Shown here: one piece after another, positions 23,354-36,166 of the stretch | Numbering within the stretch: position 1 is the first letter of the stretch | Layout: the number at the start of each line of letters is the position of its first letter | NCBI GenBank assembly: GCA_024220505.1 | Contig: JAKZZE010000023.1 | Location: 806,001-870,000, forward strand | Direction of reading: 5' to 3' | DNA: 64,000 bases | From: Rhizopus arrhizus | Taxonomy: Eukaryota > Mucoromycota > Mucoromycetes > Mucorales > Rhizopodaceae | Notes under the pieces: generated by a model | Told to the model about the DNA's origin: nothing | Database searches by the model: none | Seen by the model: the letters and a program-made list of their open reading frames with translations, nothing else | Translations under genes and position numbers: made by a program

Positions 23354-23983
23354 ATGAAATTCCTTGCTGCTGCTTCTGGTGTTCTCTTGGCTGTCACTGG
23401 CACAATCGCTCAATTGACTGCTCCTATGCAAAACTATAATGTGAGCAGCCCTGTATCGAATGGTCCCTATGTTGCAGGCAGAATCTTGCCTTGTACTGTC
23501 GATGTCTTTGCTAACGTTCCTTCAGGTAATTCATGATTCTTTTTTATTCATAAAACACTCACCTTTCTTCAAGACATTGCTCTCTCTGTTTCCCTTACTT
23601 CTACTACCAACGCAAGTATTTCCTATGTCATCACCTCCACTTTGGATACCTCCAAGACATCCGATAGTTTCAGAACCAAGAACAATGTATCTTACTATGA
23701 GCACTCTTATAATTACAACATCCCTACCACGATTACCCCTGGTACATATAACGTTGTCTTCCTTGACTCAAAGACCAACACCCATCTGGATGTTCCCATC
23801 ACCATCTTGCCTGTCACTGCTACTTCTGCCATCAGCTCCTCTGCTGGTGCTACTGCTGGTGCCTCTGCTACTTCTTCCAGTCAAGGTTCCATCTTCAAAA
23901 GTGATGCTGCTTCTGTCATGTCTACTACAACATCCGTCCTCTCTCTTGCTGCTGGTGCTGCTGCTTTGGCCATCCTGCTTTAA
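23354..23983 (+). CDS. Secreted Ser/Thr-rich surface protein, probably GPI-anchored
   Basis: Two exons, 23354-23525 and 23574-23983, with a 48-nt intron (GTAATT...TTCAAG). The product is 193 residues. It begins with a signal peptide, MKFLAAASGVLLAVTGTIAQ. The middle is a beta-rich domain of about 100 residues with SNGPYVAGRILPCTVDV and TPGTYNVVF, reminiscent of Kre9/Knh1-like or Ser-Thr-rich GPI proteins of fungi. A linker rich in Ser, Thr, Ala and Gly follows, then a hydrophobic tail (LSLAAGAAALAILL) with no charged residues after it, typical of a GPI signal. Cell-surface or wall location is inferred. Codon use is strongly biased (CTT, ACT, GCT, TCT), suggesting high expression. Confidence 0.85.
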
Positions 23984-25725
23984 AATGTTTCCAACTTCCT
24001 CTCTCTTTTAATAATTATACCATTTTGTTTACTTAGTAATTAAATATTAAAGTTGCATCGTCCTTTTTGCAAAAAGAAAGTTTTTGTGTATTATTTTGTA
24101 TTACCTTTGTACAATCAAAGGCGGACCAGAAAAAAAGGGAATCTTTTATTTTTTTAAAAAAAAAAGAATGGATCTTTGAAAGACATGTTCAAGTAAAGAC
24201 GTGTTTTATTTGTTTTATTCTTATGTGTCTCTATGCAGCTTCTTTTTCACATCAAACAAAATTGCAGCGAGTAACATGTAAAAGAAGGGTTAGAATGTTG
24301 CAAGTGTTACACTAAAGAAATGGATCATACAAAACAAAATATACTCAGACTAAAGAACCAAAAAAAAAAAAAAATTAGAAATGAAGCGAGTAGAAATCAA
24401 CAAACAGCTTGAGATTTGCATTGTGGTTTGTATCCATCAACAATGTTTGACGGATATTTTACGAGATATAACCCTCTTGTTAAAAATCATGCCTATTTTT
24501 AAACCGCTCACGTTCGATCCAATCACAACCGTTTGCAGTTGCCAAAAAAATACCATTTTCAATAGAAAATCTATTTTTAAAGAGTCGATGTATGCCATTG
24601 AAAGAGCGATTGTGCAGTAATGCAGATCGAAGCCTAAAACCAGACGAAAACAATGGCATCCAATGGATAGACAGAAAATGGTTTGAGCAGAGGACACAGT
24701 GGGCTTTTGATCATCAAGAATATAAATGATCCATGCTTCATCCTCTTGATTTTTCGAAAAACCATGCATGTCGCAAACCTATCAACAACAGTGAATAAAA
24801 AAAAAGAAAAAAACCAAGAATGATGATTCGTCTAGATTTTCCTGTGTTCCCGCACACCTGAACCCACTTCATCCTTCAATCGTTATTCCTTGGATTTTTT
24901 TTTTTTTCTTTTTCACATTGTCCCAATCTGATTAGTCATTTTTAAAGCTATAAAATTTCCACCCAATGTTGAAATACGTAAGAATGTTTTTCTTTTTCTC
25001 ACTGCCTTTTTTTATTGGTCTTTCAGTATAGAATTTAAAGTGATCCATTGCGAATTATTTAAAAAAATCGACCGATTTTTAAATCGTTTATGCAGCAAAA
25101 CCTAATTTCAAGCTTGAGCAGATCGACTATCAAACATAGTCAAACTACACTGGATGGGAAAATAGCGTATGATTCAAAAAAAGAAGCCAAAGAAATTCGC
25201 GTGTGAAGCTGCTTGAATTTTTTTTCTTCCCTATTTGATTGGTTGTTTTCAATTTTTTATGGGAAATAAAACAGACCCTATTATCTTTATTGACACTGAA
25301 GAGTTCAAGTGGATTCATCAACACGTCAAGAATGTAACCTACCTCAAGGTTTCACATCGACCCCCCACACGCTCAACTGTCATCATGGTCATTCACACAT
25401 ACTAACCAGCCTCTTCTTTTTGAGCACGTATGAATCAGAAAGGCACTCAATCATGTACAGAAACCATGTTTGTGATATTAAACGAGTCGAAATATCATTT
25501 GAGAATTCTTTCTTCTAGTTCTGGGGAATACAAGATAAAATCCTTCTGGTTTGATATGAACATCATCTTGTGTTCGTGAGTAATAGAAGATTCGGATCAT
25601 TAAATCAAAGTGGAGAGTGAACACTGTTTGTTTACATCCAACCCTTTTCTCGCCCTTGTTGAGTATAAAAAGGAATTCTGGCATGAATCTTTTTCTTTTT
25701 CTTTGTACTTTTTTTTTTTAAAAAA
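23984..25725. other. Intergenic region, no supported gene
   Basis: AT-rich spacer with T/A runs. Short frames here have no recognisable content. The last 100 nt before 25726 are a pyrimidine-rich leader of the MFS gene, with a TATAAAA near 25664-25670. Confidence 0.5.
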
Positions 25726-27349
25726 ATGACGGATGCCAAAGATCATGATGATATGCACTTGCATAAACGACTCCACGGGAGTGCTGTCGTTGACACATTT
25801 GTGGATGTAAAAGCGAGTAGTGTCTATAGTGGCAGTGATAATGTAGAGAAGGGTCTGGATGAGGATCAGGTCCAAAAGACGTTTGTAAAAAGTGAAGCTG
25901 AAAAGAGACTCGTGCGCAAAATAAATTACACCCTTCTTCCCTTTGTGGGTGCGATTGTGTTCATACAAGTAAAGAGCGATAGGATCCATGTCTTTTCACG
26001 ATTCTCAATTTTATAGTTTGTCGATAAATCCACACTGAGTATCGCAGCTGTCCTGGGTATCATCCAAGACACGCATCTGACTGGATCTCAATACAGCTGG
26101 CTGGGGTCTTTCTTTTACCTCGGATACATCTCTTTTCAATTACCCAACAATTATTTTCTTCAAAAGTTTCGCATCTCTCGTTATCTGGGCACCTTGCTCG
26201 TCTTGTGGGGCATCGTCATGGGCTGCACAGCCTTGTGTCAAAATTTTGCCCAACTGGCCGCTTCCCGGGTTCTCTTGGGCTTGTTTGAGGCCAGCACGTA
26301 TCCTTCGCTACTCATCATCCTAAACACAGTCTACCGTCGGTCGGAACAATCGGCTGCCTATGGTTTTCTTTGGCTCAGTAACGGATCGGGCACGATGGTG
26401 GGCGCGGTCTGTGCCTATGGCATTTCCTACATCAATAATGCGAATGGCATCAGCTCCTGGCGGTGGCCTTATATCATCTGGGGAGCGCTCACGGTTCTCT
26501 TTGGTATCCTGGTCTTCTTCTTCTTACCCGATACACCCACCTCCTTCATGTTTCGCTTGACAAAAGAAGAAGAGGAGATTGTGGAAGACAGAACTCGGGA
26601 TAATGCGGTCGTACGTGTTTATGAAATCAAGACACACCATGTTTTCGAAGCTTTGCGTGAGCCTCGACTTTGGCTGATATGTCTCTCTACGTTTTGTAAC
26701 AACCTGCACACCGGTGGTCTGGTGGTATTCAGTACCTTGATCGTACAAAGCTTGGGATTTACTGTAAGGATCATAAACGTATTTAGGGCATGGATCTCAT
26801 TTTTCGTAGAGTTCAGAATCGATTTTAATGCAGATACCCAGTGGTTGCGTCTCTGCTTTGTTTTCCTTATTGGGTGTTTGGGTTGCTCGTAAAACAAAGC
26901 AGCTGTATATGGCTGTGGTCGTCTGTACCATCATTTCCCTGATCGGTGTCATCCTTCTTGCTGTCTTACCCCTGAGCGGCATCAAGCTCTTGGGCTATTT
27001 CCTCGCCTGGGCATTAAACGGTACAGCCGTCATCCTGGTGACGATGATCGCTTCCAACGTGACTGGATATACAAAAAAGATTTTTTATAATGGCATGAAC
27101 ATGATCTTCTTCACCCTGGGTAATTTCACTGGCCCTCTTGTCATGCTGGAACATGAAGCGCCTGTTTACAAAACAGGTATGATCATTTACTGTATCGGCA
27201 ATGCAGCCATCTTGGTCATGCTCTTCTTTGCTCGTCAATTCATGGCAGCACAAAATAAGAAGCGATTAAGGAACCCTACAGGTGAAAAATATGATGTCAA
27301 GGATGATCTGACAGATCAAGAAAACAAGTCGTTTATCTACCAATTGTAA
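25726..27349 (+). CDS. MFS permease, anion:cation symporter family (Dal5/allantoate permease-like)
   Basis: Three exons: 25726-25968, 26017-26763 and 26834-27349; both introns are phase 0. They give 501 residues. The cytosolic N-terminus ends in KRLVRKINYTLLPFV, followed by the family's first helix and a DKSTLS turn. The second pair of helices reads YSWLGSFFYLGYISFQLPNN, matching the family pattern, and further on GLFEASTYPSL and ISSWRWPYIIWGALTVLFGI, a typical block of Dal5-like transporters. LPDTPTSF ends the first half; the cytosolic loop is charged. The second half starts with FEALREPRLWLICLSTF. Relatives carry organic anions such as allantoate, ureidosuccinate, nicotinate or pantothenate; which one applies here cannot be told. 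Length is normal. Confidence 0.9.
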
Positions 27350-27495
27350 TCCATCTCTTTCGCTTATCCACCCATGATGATCATTATCCTCTTTCTCTTT
27401 AATAATTCTGGCGATTTCCCTCTATCACTAAATAGAAAACAACAACCATAATAATAAAATGCATGTGTTTTGTATAAATAAATATATACAATGCT

Positions 27496-27936
27496 TTATT
27501 CTTTAGAAGGGTATTGCCATTGACCTTCAGGAATAGGTACTTCAAGTTGTTCCCAAGCCTTCCATTCCTCCATCTTTCCAACCAAATTCAACTCATCTTT
27601 AGCTTGTAAAATGATTTCTTCAATCTGACCAACATCGATCTTTGCTTCAATCTCATCAATGTTTTCGGTTGATTCAACAATCGATAAGCGATGTTGGGTT
27701 AATGCTTCAGTAGCTTGTCTGTATACAGCTGTAGTAGGAAGACGAGATAAAGCTTCAAGTGTCTGGCTGTACGTTTGAATCAATTGAGGACGAGGATCAG
27801 GGCTGACACGGATACCGGCAATACCTGTAGTAGGCTGTGACATGGTTTAATTTTTACTTTTTTCGTTCAATATCGAAGTGTCTGTTTTCTTTTGTACCTT
27901 TGTAATGGCCTGGAAAAGAGTACGGGTGAAACGCAT
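27496..27936 (-). CDS. NADH:ubiquinone oxidoreductase subunit NDUFA5 (B13), mitochondrial complex I
   Basis: Exon 1 is 27936-27898 (13 codons, MRFTRTLFQAITK), exon 2 is 27834-27496; the 63-nt intron is GTACAA...TCACAG, phase 0. The product is 125 residues. Exon 2 alone also has an ATG at 27843, but splicing removes it and adds the basic, amphipathic N-terminus expected of a mitochondrial matrix protein. The body matches NDUFA5: LIQTYSQTLEALSRLPTTA, YRQATEALTQHRLSIVE, GQIEEIILQAKDEL, WKAWEQLEVPIPEGQW. NDUFA5 sits in the peripheral arm of complex I. Complex I is absent from Saccharomyces but normal in Mucoromycota. Confidence 0.93.
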
Positions 27937-29902
27937 TGCAAGTGAATAGGCAAAAGAATGAAACTCGACAAAAACTCTCCATTTTTATTTTACCCTGCAC
28001 ATTTTGAAGTTTACGTCACAATGGGTATCTGGTTTTTGTTGTCCAATGAAATTAAACGTCGTTGTCGGACACTCAACTCTTCTTTGAACACATGAAGAGC
28101 CCATTTGTCTATTGTATGCATTCTTTTAGCTAGATGCATATGAGACTTGCTATTGGATTAAAGATTTATAGACGCTATATATTGATTTAGGTAGCTTCAC
28201 ATAATTTAGTTCCAGCATTGATAAAAATAAATCTATACTCGCTTTTGTAGTGAAAAATAGCTGTAAAGAGAAAATGTATACATATTTTCGTAAAGTATTT
28301 GCTATTTAAGGTTGTGATTGACAGCAGTTTAACGCATTAGATAAAACAATTCATCGGCATATTGGACATTTTACAGTACTTCCAGTATCAATTACTTTAT
28401 TGGTAGAGTAGAAGGTGAAGATGAGGTGGCCAGCCACCCGTTTTCTTTGGGTTGGGTCTCTTCGTTCTTGTTTCTTTTATAAATGATAAGACAAATGTAC
28501 GAAGTATTCAAAGATATAAATAAAGTAGGACGGAAAGAAATTTATACTTGCTGTTGGAAAATAGAGCGTTGCACAAAAAGAACGATTGCTATTTAAGCTT
28601 CACTTTCCACTCTGGCAAGTGAGTGAATAGACTCTTGTACATCAAAATTAACCTGTGCGAAAGAAGCAATAAACAGATAAATCGACAGAGATAGCCTGTA
28701 CAGGTTGTATTTTATTATTTTCTTAAAAAAGACATCATCTGTCCTATCTGGCATAAAACTAGGATGTATAACCTATTTTCCAATGAATCAGACATCGCAT
28801 TATCTCTGTTTTAGGATTCATGTAATCGAATGTTATCATTAGTATAATATATCTATTCGTACTACTCAGCCAAAGGAGTGAATCTTTTACCAGACAATAC
28901 ATTGCATTTTTTTTTTTTAATTTCTGAAATTGGGAAGGGGAGGAACCAGGCAGCAAATGATAACTGGAGATACAATAGGAAAAAAAAAATGACAATGTGA
29001 AGAGTGAAAATGAACGGTCAAAAACTTTTGTAGTCCCTGTCTTGTATTTATTACAGTAAACAAACTCGCTCATTTCATCAAATCCTCAATCCTCAACAGA
29101 TAAATCACTATGCACGTACGATATACAGCCGAAAAACTTGTACTTATTTTAGAAAAAGGAATAGGATGCATAATGAACCTTGGTGTTTCTTTAAAATAGT
29201 CAACAGTACACTGTATCAACAAGCATGCTTATTGTGTTTATTATAGATTCAAAAGATAAAAAGAACCCAGACGCTCTCTCTATCAATAAAATATACTATT
29301 TATGCCAGATTTAAATTACAAAGTTGATTCAAACAAGACAGATACCTCACACAAGTATTAATCATCTTTGCAGTCAAGCAAATGTCTTTCTTGTGATGAT
29401 AGTAAGGCAATAAGATTGGCTAACAATGATCAAATATAGTGTTTTTTTTTTGAGCCTCCTGAAGTTGATCTGATCAAAATGATTGGTAGGTTCCTATTTT
29501 TCGAACCTCGCTTACAATCCAAGTCTGCAGATTTGCATATTGAACGACATTTAAAAGGAAAAAACTTTTCATTATATTTAGCTCATGAATCATATAAACT
29601 ATCAACTGAGTCTACGAATGAACTCAACATGTATCCATATGCCCTTCTTCTTTATTATAGTGAGCGCTTTCGGATATCAAACATTCATCCCTGGATTGTT
29701 CTCCTAAAAAGTACCATTGTTCAGTTCATCCCTCTTTTTTATTATTTGACAAGAATTATTTTAGCTGTAGAAAGAGGGAGAAAAGTAGTTGGGGATGATT
29801 TTAATTTAAAGATCCGGTTGCATTTTTAGAATTTTGCCTTATGGTGTTGTCAAACCTATTAAATCTTTTTTTTCCACCTCCTTCATTTATACTTTTTTTT
29901 TA
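27937..29902. other. Intergenic region, no supported gene
   Basis: AT-rich with small homopolymer runs. The plus-strand frame at 29479-29829 (116 codons) has no recognisable features and was not accepted. Confidence 0.45.
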
Positions 29903-31190
29903 ATGTCCAATACAAACCAAGAAGATGTCAATAACGTAGACAAGATCCCCACTGAACAAAAGGGCGCTTTCCAATCTTTTATAAAGTCACTGGCTTCTTT
30001 CACCGGTGACCTTTCTGCTCTCACTTGCCCTGCTTTTTTATTGGCTCCTGTTTCACTCATTGAATATTCGCAAGTATTGCTAAAACTAAATGTTATCACT
30101 AAAAGAAACATAAAAAGTAACAGGTATAACTGATAGTGAATATTGGACACAGCAGCCGGACCTCTTTACAGACATTACAAAATCAGATGATGATGTTGAG
30201 CGCATGACCGCCTTTGTCAAATGGTTCATCTCCTCACTCAACGCGTCTTATTCTCGTCGTGTGCCCAAGGGTGAGTGGGAAAAGAAGCCCTATAACCCCA
30301 TCTTGGGTGAACAGTACAAGATGCACTGGGAGGATATGAATGGATCAGGTGAAACCAAAGTCCTCTGTGAGCAAGTCTCTCATCATCCACCTATCACTGG
30401 GTTCTGTATCAAGAATGATAAACATGGGATGGTACTCAACGGTCATACTGGTCAAAAGACACGTTTTTCGAGCACGTCTTTGATATGTGATCAAGTCGGT
30501 CAGTGTGTTCTTCATTTGAAGAACAAAAGTGACGAAACCTACATGTTTTCTTATCCTTCAGTCACTGTCAATGGCATTTGGTATGCAGGTAAAGCCTTGT
30601 GTGGACATATAAAGCTTTATGACTCATAATACTTAGCACCTTATGTTGAGCTCACTGGCACTTCTTATGTTCAATCTTCTACTGGTTTGTATTGTACAAT
30701 CGAGTACACATCTCGTGGTTGGATCTCAGGAGAAAGAAATCATTTCAAATGCTATATCCGTCGTAATGGTAACCCTAAAGAGTACATTTACAAGATGGAA
30801 GGACAGTGGAGTGGTAAATCAACCTTGACACCTTACAACTCTAAATCCTCTCAGCCCTTCTTGGATGTCACTGCGTTGACACCGGCTACAATGCATGTTG
30901 AGGATGTTGAGAAACAAGATGAGATGGAAAGTAGAAAGATATGGCAAAAGGTATCAGATGCTATTCGTGCCAATGATACTCAGACAGCAGGCATCGAAAA
31001 AAGTAAGATTGAAAACAAGCAAAGACAAGAAAGAGCAGTCCGTTTGGAAGCAAATCAAGAATGGGAGCCAAAATATTTCCACTGGGTAGACAATGAACCT
31101 ATTGTGTCTACACTTCAACGTATGTTGACTTCTACTGTGAAAAACAAATACAGTCCTGCTACCAGTGGCAACTGGGTAGTAAAAGAATAA
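29903..31190 (+). CDS. Oxysterol-binding protein family, short Osh4/Kes1-like lipid transfer protein
   Basis: Exons 29903-30073, about 30153-30588 and 30637-31190. Introns are GTATTG...ACACAG and GTAAAG...ACTTAG. The protein is about 387 residues with no PH or ankyrin part, so it is the short type that moves sterols and PI4P between membranes. Exon 1 has FTGDLSALTCPAFLLAPVSL, the lid and first strand region. Exon 2 contains the signature EQVSHHPPITGF (near 30370) and the block PKGEWEKKPYNPILGEQY. Exon 3 has PYVELTG and ends with WEPKYFHW. The first junction is uncertain: the family has a YW pair after SQ, and EYWTQQPDLF is encoded just before my acceptor, but no AG acceptor gives that frame. 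With the acceptor at 30152 the YW is lost. Confidence 0.88.
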
Positions 31191-33634
31191 AATAGTTTGG
31201 ATTATAAATTCACTGCTTTATCTTGTGTAAAATTCAATTTGAGCTATCATAGTTTTCATCATTTTTACAAGTGCAAGCATCAATTTCAATATTAGAAAAG
31301 AACCATTCAAGTTCACAATTGTTTTATTTGGCAAAATATTTTGGAATAATTATGTCTGACAACTTGCAGGTTTCTTTCCGTTACCCCTTTTAAAATACAA
31401 GCGTGAGAATGGTTAGATGAGTCACACAAGGAAACCCAACGAAATTAAAAGACGTGAAAAAGAAGGGCATCTGACACATTGAGTTCCCGTGTTGAAACCA
31501 GGTGGGATATAAATGAGATGGGTTTACTTTTAGAATGCCTATAAACAATATTAAATTAATTAAAGCACCTGAGCCTTTACTGAATGGACAGTAAATGAAC
31601 AGATGTGTTTATAATACTGCAGGACCATTTATTTAAAGAAAATAGCTTTATTTATTCTGTTTATTAGGACAAAAGATGATGAGGTCGAATTCTTTTCAAG
31701 AAAGGGCTTGAAGTTGATGAATTGCTTCAGGGCATAAGAGCTTACCTTTGTCAGATATACTTTTGCAGCCATGTTTATTTAAAAATATTGGTGATAACGT
31801 TCTTTACTTGTCAAGTTTGAATAAATCATCACAGATTGATATGTTGCCATACAGAGCAAGATCAGGACTTTTATTTTTTAGTCAAACAGATGTCTATCTC
31901 AAGGACAAGATATTGAAGCATTACAGCTTCTAAAGAGTCCATCCTTGATTTCAAACCTTTGTATGAATTTAAACATGAAAGAGCGGTAGACTTGTTTTCA
32001 GTGGAAATGAACAAGTAAATTCATAGTCGTGACGATAAAAAAATCAAGATTGATTTAGAAATGCAGGTTTTGCTGGATGAACTCATAAAATTAATGATTC
32101 AATTAAACATTATTTAGTTTTTAAATCCTCTGGACTAACTCCTTTCATATTAATAAATGTGATGGTAAAAATTGATTGAACAACGTGGATGTATTCTCTC
32201 AATACTTTTTCCTTTTCTTTTCAAAAAGACGCATTTATGAATTTAACATTGTGGATCTTTTGATGGGCCTTTTTCTTTCTCATTTGCTTCCATACCCTCA
32301 ACTACCCTTTTCTTCTCTTTGTTAGATCTTTGTGCTTTTGTTACTTTATCTCTACGAGCTTAGGAGGAAACTTTCTCGAGAACTACAAAAAAGAATACTT
32401 GTGGTACAAATGACACTTGGAGTTGGATGCGACACAGATCGTGTCTGGGAAGTCTTTATAACCGTTTGAGTGCCTTTCTCGAACCATGCCTAATTATTTT
32501 TCACATTAATATGAAAACCAGTACTATCGATAACAGTACATTTCTCGCATAGTCAAGGCTTGTATCCTTACAAAGCTGAAATCACTGCCTTATTTTCAAG
32601 TTATCAGGATCAGTTCGAGCTAGAATTTCAGAAACGAATGATCTTTCGGTTGAATTTAAAGTGCTTCTCATATGAAAATGAAGGTAAGTTATTGAGATGT
32701 CACAAGAGGTAAAGTAGAAGAGTAGATTTTAGTAAGAATAAAGATTGAGTTTTATTGATTATAATCAAGTCGTATTTATATTATTTGTAAAGAAATATAC
32801 CAGAAGGTTCATTGAGAGACTTGGCATACTGAAAGCTTCTAGGAAAGAATACCTCTTAGACCTTGGTTAAGATGTAAGTTCAGATTCTAGTTGTATCACG
32901 CTCATGACACCATTATTGTGACTTGTCATTTTACTTGCTTTTTTAAAGGGAACTCTTTGGTCTTGAAGTCATGGTTGCACTATCTGTGAGCAGTTCTCGT
33001 TTGGCTACCAAGCTCACGTGCAACTTTTGCAGCCTTTTTACCAAATTCAGATGAATCATTTGACTAATAAACCTTATTTTCTGGTCGTCATTATACCAGT
33101 TTTAAGTGGACCTAACCATCTTTTCTCTCATTTTTTATCGACTTTTCAATATTTTGTTTTATGTTTTCAAATGGTTCATCTGTGAGGTAATGTTTTTTTT
33201 TTTTTTTTGCTGGTGATTGTTTCAAAAACTATGCTCGGATCGTTTATCTTGATCAAAACAAGTTTCGTAGAGTCAAGTGTCCTTTTTCTTCTTTTACCAT
33301 AAATGGTTTGTGTAAAAAGCAGTAATGCAATTGAAGAAAGCAGTAATCTTTTTTGAACAGACTGCATTATAAATAATTGGCACAAAAACAAAAATCACTA
33401 AAAGCAATCAACAGTCGCAATACAAACACTCCTCAACCGAGCATCTAAATTTATTTACTTTTCCATTGCTTTCATGTACCATTCATTAAATGTGCGGCAT
33501 CTAATCAAGATACCACTGACAAAAAAAAAAAAAAAATACTAAATGCACGATTGACTAATCCAAACTAATTTTACTAAATATAAATATGAGTAATTAAAAC
33601 TAGGGAGACTTTTGCTCCATTTAAATTTTATTAA
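31191..33634. other. Intergenic region with one exon-like relic
   Basis: AT-rich spacer. Apart from the exon-like stretch at 32364-32832 described separately, I see nothing coding. Confidence 0.4.
32364..32832 (+). pseudogene. Exon-like fragment, unknown protein, probably a relic
   Basis: After TTAG at 32363 a frame reads GTNDTWSWMRHRSCLGSL and stays open to a TAG at about 32557. An overlapping frame reads HFSHSQGLYPYKAEITALF and EFQKRMIFRLNLKCFS, then a good donor GTAAGT at 32684. The acceptor ACCAG at 32803 joins in frame to a short end, EGSLRDLAY, with TGA at 32830-32832. The two frames look like one coding region broken by a frameshift, or two exons whose junction I cannot place. I do not recognise the family. 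Confidence 0.3.
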
Positions 33635-34948
33635 TTAAAGTGAACAGTTTTTTGTAAAATCACAATTGATTCTAGGCTTCATGTAAGCATAAAATTGATC
33701 TATTGGGCAAATTTTTTGTTTACAACCAGGAAATAGGATCACTTCTTCATTTTCCATTACACGAACAAATTTTTCCTTTGTTGACTTATGCTTCAATACT
33801 TGGAACATAAGATTATTGGCATAGAATCCAAACTTGGATAATTTGAAGCTTCTGTGTTCAATTTCACTTTCTGTAGAACTCGAAGAGAGCGTGTCATTGT
33901 AAAGACCCAGCAGAGTGCGAAACGGCAATAAAGTTTCAGTGTGACCAAATTTCAAATTCAATTTAACATCATTTGTATTGTTCATGTTCTCAACAAGATC
34001 CTTTCCTAAATCGCAAGCCATGTCTTCATTGAGTTCTGGAATTCCATAAGAATATTTATAATAGTGCTTCAAGTCCTCAATGTATTCCAAGTTTAAAACA
34101 TCTTCCTTTTTAAGCAATTGACAAAATGTATTTGCCTTTTGATAAAGAGAGACCTCAGCTTGACAAGCGCTATAAAAGTTTTCTACATCGTCCGTTGAAA
34201 TGTTTAACCCGAGGTTCCCAGAAAGTCTTGATGCAATCGGTTTCAAGTATTTATCGTGGACGAATTCAGTCTTTTCTTTAGTGATCGATTTACCATATTT
34301 CTTCCATTTTGGGCATGCTTTATGAAAAGCAATGAGCGTGTCATTGTTCTCTTGATAAGATAATAAAGGGACACCCATAGCATGATCCGATCCCAGATGG
34401 CCCTGGCCTTTGAAAGCCCCCATGCAAAATGAGTGGCCAGATTGTGAAGTACGAGTTGACCAAGAGGAATAGGCAGTAAACTGAGGACTGATAATGCCTT
34501 CATATGTCAAGTTTTTGATAAACTCTGGATAACGGATAGCTAAACGTTGACCCATCAAATAATGTTCCATTTGGCCACGAGAGTTCAAAAGTCCTTCATA
34601 ATACATGTTGTAATCGTGAACAGCCTTCAACCAAGGTAAATGGGCCTTGCTTTCCTTTAACTTAGCGATCGAATCATGAATAGCCTCTACATCACCAGAA
34701 ACTGGGTACCTTGTTCCATGACGAATGATCATTTGAATTTGTTCCAAGTCATACTCCTTTGTGATATCATCCTTGACCGTATGGCGAAACTTGTAAGAGG
34801 GATAGTTTGTGCTAGAACCCATGTGATCCATTATCCAGCCAAGAGTGATGGATGTATCATTGTGCTTTTTTGCTTCAACTTTATTTAATGAGGCAAGGGC
34901 AATAAAGAGAGCCAAGGCCGACCAAAGATGAGAGAAAAGCCTAAACAT
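33635..34948 (-). CDS. Secreted histidine phosphatase, multiple inositol polyphosphate phosphatase (MINPP) type
   Basis: A single exon of 437 codons. Residues 1-26 form a signal peptide (LFSHLWSALALFIALASL, cleavage near VEA). The active-site loop reads QMIIRHGTRYPVSGD at about residues 72-86, the RHGxRxP motif of branch 2 histidine phosphatases. The C-terminal proton-donor block reads LKFGHTETLLPFRTLLG; MINPP enzymes have HAE here and phytases HD, so HTE points to MINPP. Several N-X-S/T sites and paired cysteines fit a secreted glycoprotein. The enzyme would remove phosphate from inositol polyphosphates or other phosphate esters outside the cell or in the ER. The start is the first ATG before the signal peptide. 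No intron, unlike its neighbours. Confidence 0.9.
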   Translation of the reverse strand: MFRLFSHLWSALALFIALASLNKVEAKKHNDTSITLGWIMDHMGSSTNYPSYKFRHTVKDDITKEYDLEQIQMIIRHGTRYPVSGDVEAIHDSIAKLKESKAHLPWLKAVHDYNMYYEGLLNSRGQMEHYLMGQRLAIRYPEFIKNLTYEGIISPQFTAYSSWSTRTSQSGHSFCMGAFKGQGHLGSDHAMGVPLLSYQENNDTLIAFHKACPKWKKYGKSITKEKTEFVHDKYLKPIASRLSGNLGLNISTDDVENFYSACQAEVSLYQKANTFCQLLKKEDVLNLEYIEDLKHYYKYSYGIPELNEDMACDLGKDLVENMNNTNDVKLNLKFGHTETLLPFRTLLGLYNDTLSSSSTESEIEHRSFKLSKFGFYANNLMFQVLKHKSTKEKFVRVMENEEVILFPGCKQKICPIDQFYAYMKPRINCDFTKNCSL

Positions 34949-36166
34949 TTGTTGATCACTGATTTTTGAATTATGGACCCCTATTTATTAATGTTTAGTC
35001 CAAAATTTTTTCCATGTGCCGTGGTTCTCACATCAGTTGTAGAATTTAGTGGATTTTTTGTTACACAGCGATCTCTTTTTTTTTTCCTTCCCGCTTTTTC
35101 TATATTTATTCATTTCAAATAACAATTTTACCTATTTATTATTCATCTGCAAGACCATGTATCCATTATTTTGATTAATTAGAAAACGATATATCTCTTA
35201 ACTTATTTAATTACAAATTTAATCAAATTGCTTTCTAAGCTAATTTCAGGTACGCGATTGCTAAAGTATCGTAAAGCATTACTTCATTGGTAGATATGTG
35301 TAACAAAGCCTATAAGGCATGCTTTGTTTATTAAAATGTATTGGCTTGTTATTGCCATCAATAGATGTGATGTCAACAGTAAAGATGAGCTACCGCTTGT
35401 AGAACATTAGTGAACTAAAAGTATTTATTGATGTGTGACATTGCATTCAAACATTTACATAAAAACAAAGATCCCATTCAGTGACGATATACACTAGCAA
35501 ATTTCGTGTCTATTACGCATGTTATTAAATAACTGTTCTTAAATACTATATGAACCTGTCAGTTTTTATTTCAGTAGGTTGCTATATCAGATTATCAGAT
35601 ACGCGGAGTAATCCCCGTACAATCTACGACATCTAAGCTTTTCTTAAAAAGAATAATTATTCACCCGTGCTCATTTACAAAGATCAGTATAAAACATATT
35701 AGTCAATTATAACCATTTTCGGTAAGCTTATTATCTTCAATAAATTAGTATTGCCTTGACCTTAAACAATACTGCAGAGAGGTGTTAATTACAAAAATAG
35801 AATAAAAAATGTCTTTTTTTATCAACGTTGGACATTGTCAAATGAAGCCCAGTATTATTTATCCTTTTAAACATCACTGTTAAGCATAATTCTATACCCC
35901 ATGATTTGACTGTAGAAATTTATAAAGAGATTTGATCGCGTGTCATTTCTAATGCAATTGGTATTGGCCCCACTTTGATGATGGGTACAACCACAACTCT
36001 TCATGACGTATTTTATTTTAATGGCAACATAATATCGACATAAGGCCAAATGAATAATTGATTAAATCCATTCTCATATTTGTACTTATGTGTGAGCTGT
36101 ATGTCTTGGAACTGTGATAAATGTATTGTAAAATCGTGCTTAATAATTACACAATAAATATACAAC
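34949..36166. other. Intergenic region, no supported gene
   Basis: AT-rich with T-run near 35077-35085. No coding frame or repeat with recognisable ends was found. Confidence 0.45.

Noticed and set aside
23460..24011. Plus-strand frame of 183 codons overlapping the GPI-type protein
   Set aside because: It crosses the intron in another phase and has only a Leu/Ser-rich composition from reading Ser/Thr codons out of frame.
29479..29829. 116-codon plus-strand frame upstream of the oxysterol-binding protein
   Set aside because: No motif, no splice support and composition like the surrounding AT-rich DNA.
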